From Armatimonadota bacterium (GTDB lineage Bacteria; Bacteroidota; Ignavibacteria; OLB7): a DNA stretch of 55,451 bases. Shown in pieces: positions 54,256 to 55,451 of the stretch. Both the position numbers and the translations under genes were made by a program. Each line of letters opens with the position of its first letter. The stretch's first letter is position 1. The notes under the pieces are model-generated. The model was not told where the DNA came from, did no database searches, and saw only the letters and a list, made by a program, of their open reading frames with translations. Location: positions 1-55,451 of the forward strand of contig JADZEY010000021.1 in the NCBI GenBank assembly GCA_020850315.1, written 5' to 3'.

Positions 54256-55071
54256 TTATTTTGCTGAAGTAAAAGATTTTGCCATCACCACTTCATGTTC
54301 GGTTCGGTAGGTTTGCTTGGTTTCTTGAATGAGCTTCCAAGCCACATCATTTTTTAATACTGCTCGTACTTTCTGTTTTATAATCTCTCGGTTTCCCATT
54401 GCTGCTGCATCCTTGTATTCAAACAACAAATAAGCATCCCACGGCGCTCCGGTAGCATGGTGGTTTAGGAAAATTCCGTAGCTGTTCAGCACTCCCTCTT
54501 TTAGCCATCCATCAAATTGTGGTATCCCATAGGCAGCGATATAGGTCGTGTAGCTGGCACGGTCAACCCATTGATAGGGGATCATTACATAAATCGCATT
54601 TTTCTGGTCGCCGCGTTTCCCTTGGAACCACTTGCGATCGCTAAAGTATGTTGTGGCTGGGGTGATAGTTTTCAGTAATTCAGGCATTAACCCACCGGGG
54701 TTTGTTCGCTCAAGCTGACGCCAACGGTCGGTTTGCTCGTAGGTATCGAACTGCACAACCGCGCTCATATCCCAAGTATTCTCATCACAGATGGAATTAT
54801 AGACCAGAAGGTAGTCAGCAATAATTCCGCTTTTTTTATACTCCTCAAATTTCTTCACCCCTTCTTGCTCCATTCCCGTAATCATTGCTGGGCGATCGGC
54901 AGGTTTGCAGCGATAGGTGATAAAGATGTGGGTCATCCCAGGTTTGTTTTCTTGGGATAGCATTGGCGGTACGGCCAACGCGCCATGGATAAACATCAGT
55001 GCCAAGGCTGCCCAGAGCAAACGATGCTGGCTACTATTCTCCATCAGTATTTGTTGTTTGTTTTTTTTCAT
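54256..55071 (-). CDS. Exported protein with two alpha/beta-barrel-like halves, unknown function
   Basis: This 271-residue protein has an N-terminal signal or anchor (HRLLWAALALMFIHGALAV). Two related halves follow, each like a dimeric alpha/beta-barrel (NIPSNAP/ABM-like) module. The second (IYVMIPYQWVDRASYTTYIA, then PQFDGWLKEGVLNSYGIFLN, then YLLFEYKD) is closely similar to the gene immediately upstream at 55094-55451. Function is not recognised. The tandem pair stands directly before the structured RNA and TonB receptor gene and shares their AT-richer composition. Confidence 0.7.
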   Translation of the reverse strand: MKKNKQQILMENSSQHRLLWAALALMFIHGALAVPPMLSQENKPGMTHIFITYRCKPADRPAMITGMEQEGVKKFEEYKKSGIIADYLLVYNSICDENTWDMSAVVQFDTYEQTDRWRQLERTNPGGLMPELLKTITPATTYFSDRKWFQGKRGDQKNAIYVMIPYQWVDRASYTTYIAAYGIPQFDGWLKEGVLNSYGIFLNHHATGAPWDAYLLFEYKDAAAMGNREIIKQKVRAVLKNDVAWKLIQETKQTYRTEHEVVMAKSFTSAK

Positions 55072-55093
55072 GGGTGTGAACTATGTTTTTTGC

Positions 55094-55451
55094 TTAGCGA
55101 GATGGAAGGATCACCCTTCCGCTTGCTACCTCATACTCATTTCGGAATTGCCCCGATATTTCGCGGAGCAGCTTCCAGCCTGCGTCGGTTTTTAGATTGT
55201 TTTCCGTTGCTGCACGGGCTGCGTTCCTTTCGGATAATCCGCGAACGCCGTCGTATTCCAATAACAGCAGAATATCCCAGGGCTTACCTGGATAGTGGTT
55301 ATTCAGCAAAATTGACCACGAACGGAGTGCCCCTTCTTTCATCCATCCATCGAACTGCGGAACCAAGACGCTGTTGACAAAATCAGTGTAGATAGCGCGA
55401 TCTGGATGCTCATACGGAATCACCAAATACAATGCTGATTTAGGGTCGCCA
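55094..55451 (-). CDS. Partial gene, tandem paralogue of the neighbouring exported protein
   Basis: The frame is open to the window edge, so the 5' end is missing; the visible 118 residues begin GDPKSALYLVIPYEHPDR. They align along their length with the C-terminal half of the product of 54256-55071 (PQFDGWMKEGALRSWSILLN against PQFDGWLKEGVLNSYGIFLN), showing a tandem duplication. It ends 22 nt before that gene. The function is unknown. The apparent start at 55432 is a TTG inside the domain and is not real. Confidence 0.75.
   Translation of the reverse strand, partial: GDPKSALYLVIPYEHPDRAIYTDFVNSVLVPQFDGWMKEGALRSWSILLNNHYPGKPWDILLLLEYDGVRGLSERNAARAATENNLKTDAGWKLLREISGQFRNEYEVASGRVILPSR

Noticed and set aside
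1-55451. tRNA, rRNA or transposase genes
   Set aside because: Intergenic stretches were scanned for cloverleaf-like arms and conserved T-loop text, and proteins for transposase or integrase motifs; none was found.

Overview
The window looks like a chromosomal segment from a Bacteroidota/Chlorobiota-lineage bacterium, most like the Ignavibacteria/Kapabacteria group. I infer this from four things. Several secreted proteins end in type IX secretion (T9SS) sorting domains. There is a TonB receptor/DUF4249 pair. Several promoters match the Bacteroidota -33/-7 pattern (TTG, 19-20 nt, TAnnTTTG). LPS genes (kdsB, lpxK) show a Gram-negative envelope. The species assignment is an inference. Most of the window is GC-rich; three blocks are clearly poorer in GC and look acquired: about 1-2115, 35700-38330 and 49900-55451.

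Layout. 1-2115: AT-richer cassette of an ECF sigma factor (5' end broken), an ArsC/Spx-fold reductase, a group III truncated haemoglobin and an FAD/NAD reductase. 2182-9179 and on to 11597: class II aldolase, two large secreted proteins, a 126-bp tandem repeat block, and a DUF4249 lipoprotein with its TonB receptor. 11805-14539: SAM-I riboswitch, terminator, metX and hom, a methionine/homoserine unit. 14565-26786: small secreted protein, aconitase, subtilisin-like peptidase with an NHL protein, SpoIIE-type phosphatase with a GT2 glycosyltransferase, and LD-carboxypeptidase. 26804-30252: kdsB and gatC, a strong candidate small RNA gene, and an ECF sigma/anti-sigma pair. 30394-35559: scpA-scpB, lipoprotein, C39-like protein, ABM-fold protein and an outer-membrane protein. 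35705-38324: AlwI-type restriction-modification island. 38492-46634: rqcH-like NFACT protein, lpxK, thiE, giant T9SS protein and a DASS anion transporter. 46687-55451, all on the minus strand: a probable uptake locus with two tandem secreted alpha/beta-barrel-like proteins, a TonB receptor, a beta-helix lipoprotein, a YVTN beta-propeller, a TPR protein and a haem-binding-domain protein.

The most interesting signals are RNA. In the 46687-55451 locus, two non-coding stretches (54151-54230 and 50022-50105, minus strand) fold into the same three-way junction. Their stems differ in sequence but still pair, while the two hairpin loops stay nearly identical. One lies before the TonB receptor and the other before the beta-propeller gene. 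This looks like an undescribed riboswitch or protein-binding leader controlling nutrient uptake. Separately, 27995-28166 (minus) carries a promoter, three hairpins (two sharing the same 10-nt loop TGGGGTGAGC on unrelated stems) and a terminator. This resembles the Chlorobi-1 RNA architecture.

No tRNA, rRNA, CRISPR array or transposase was seen.
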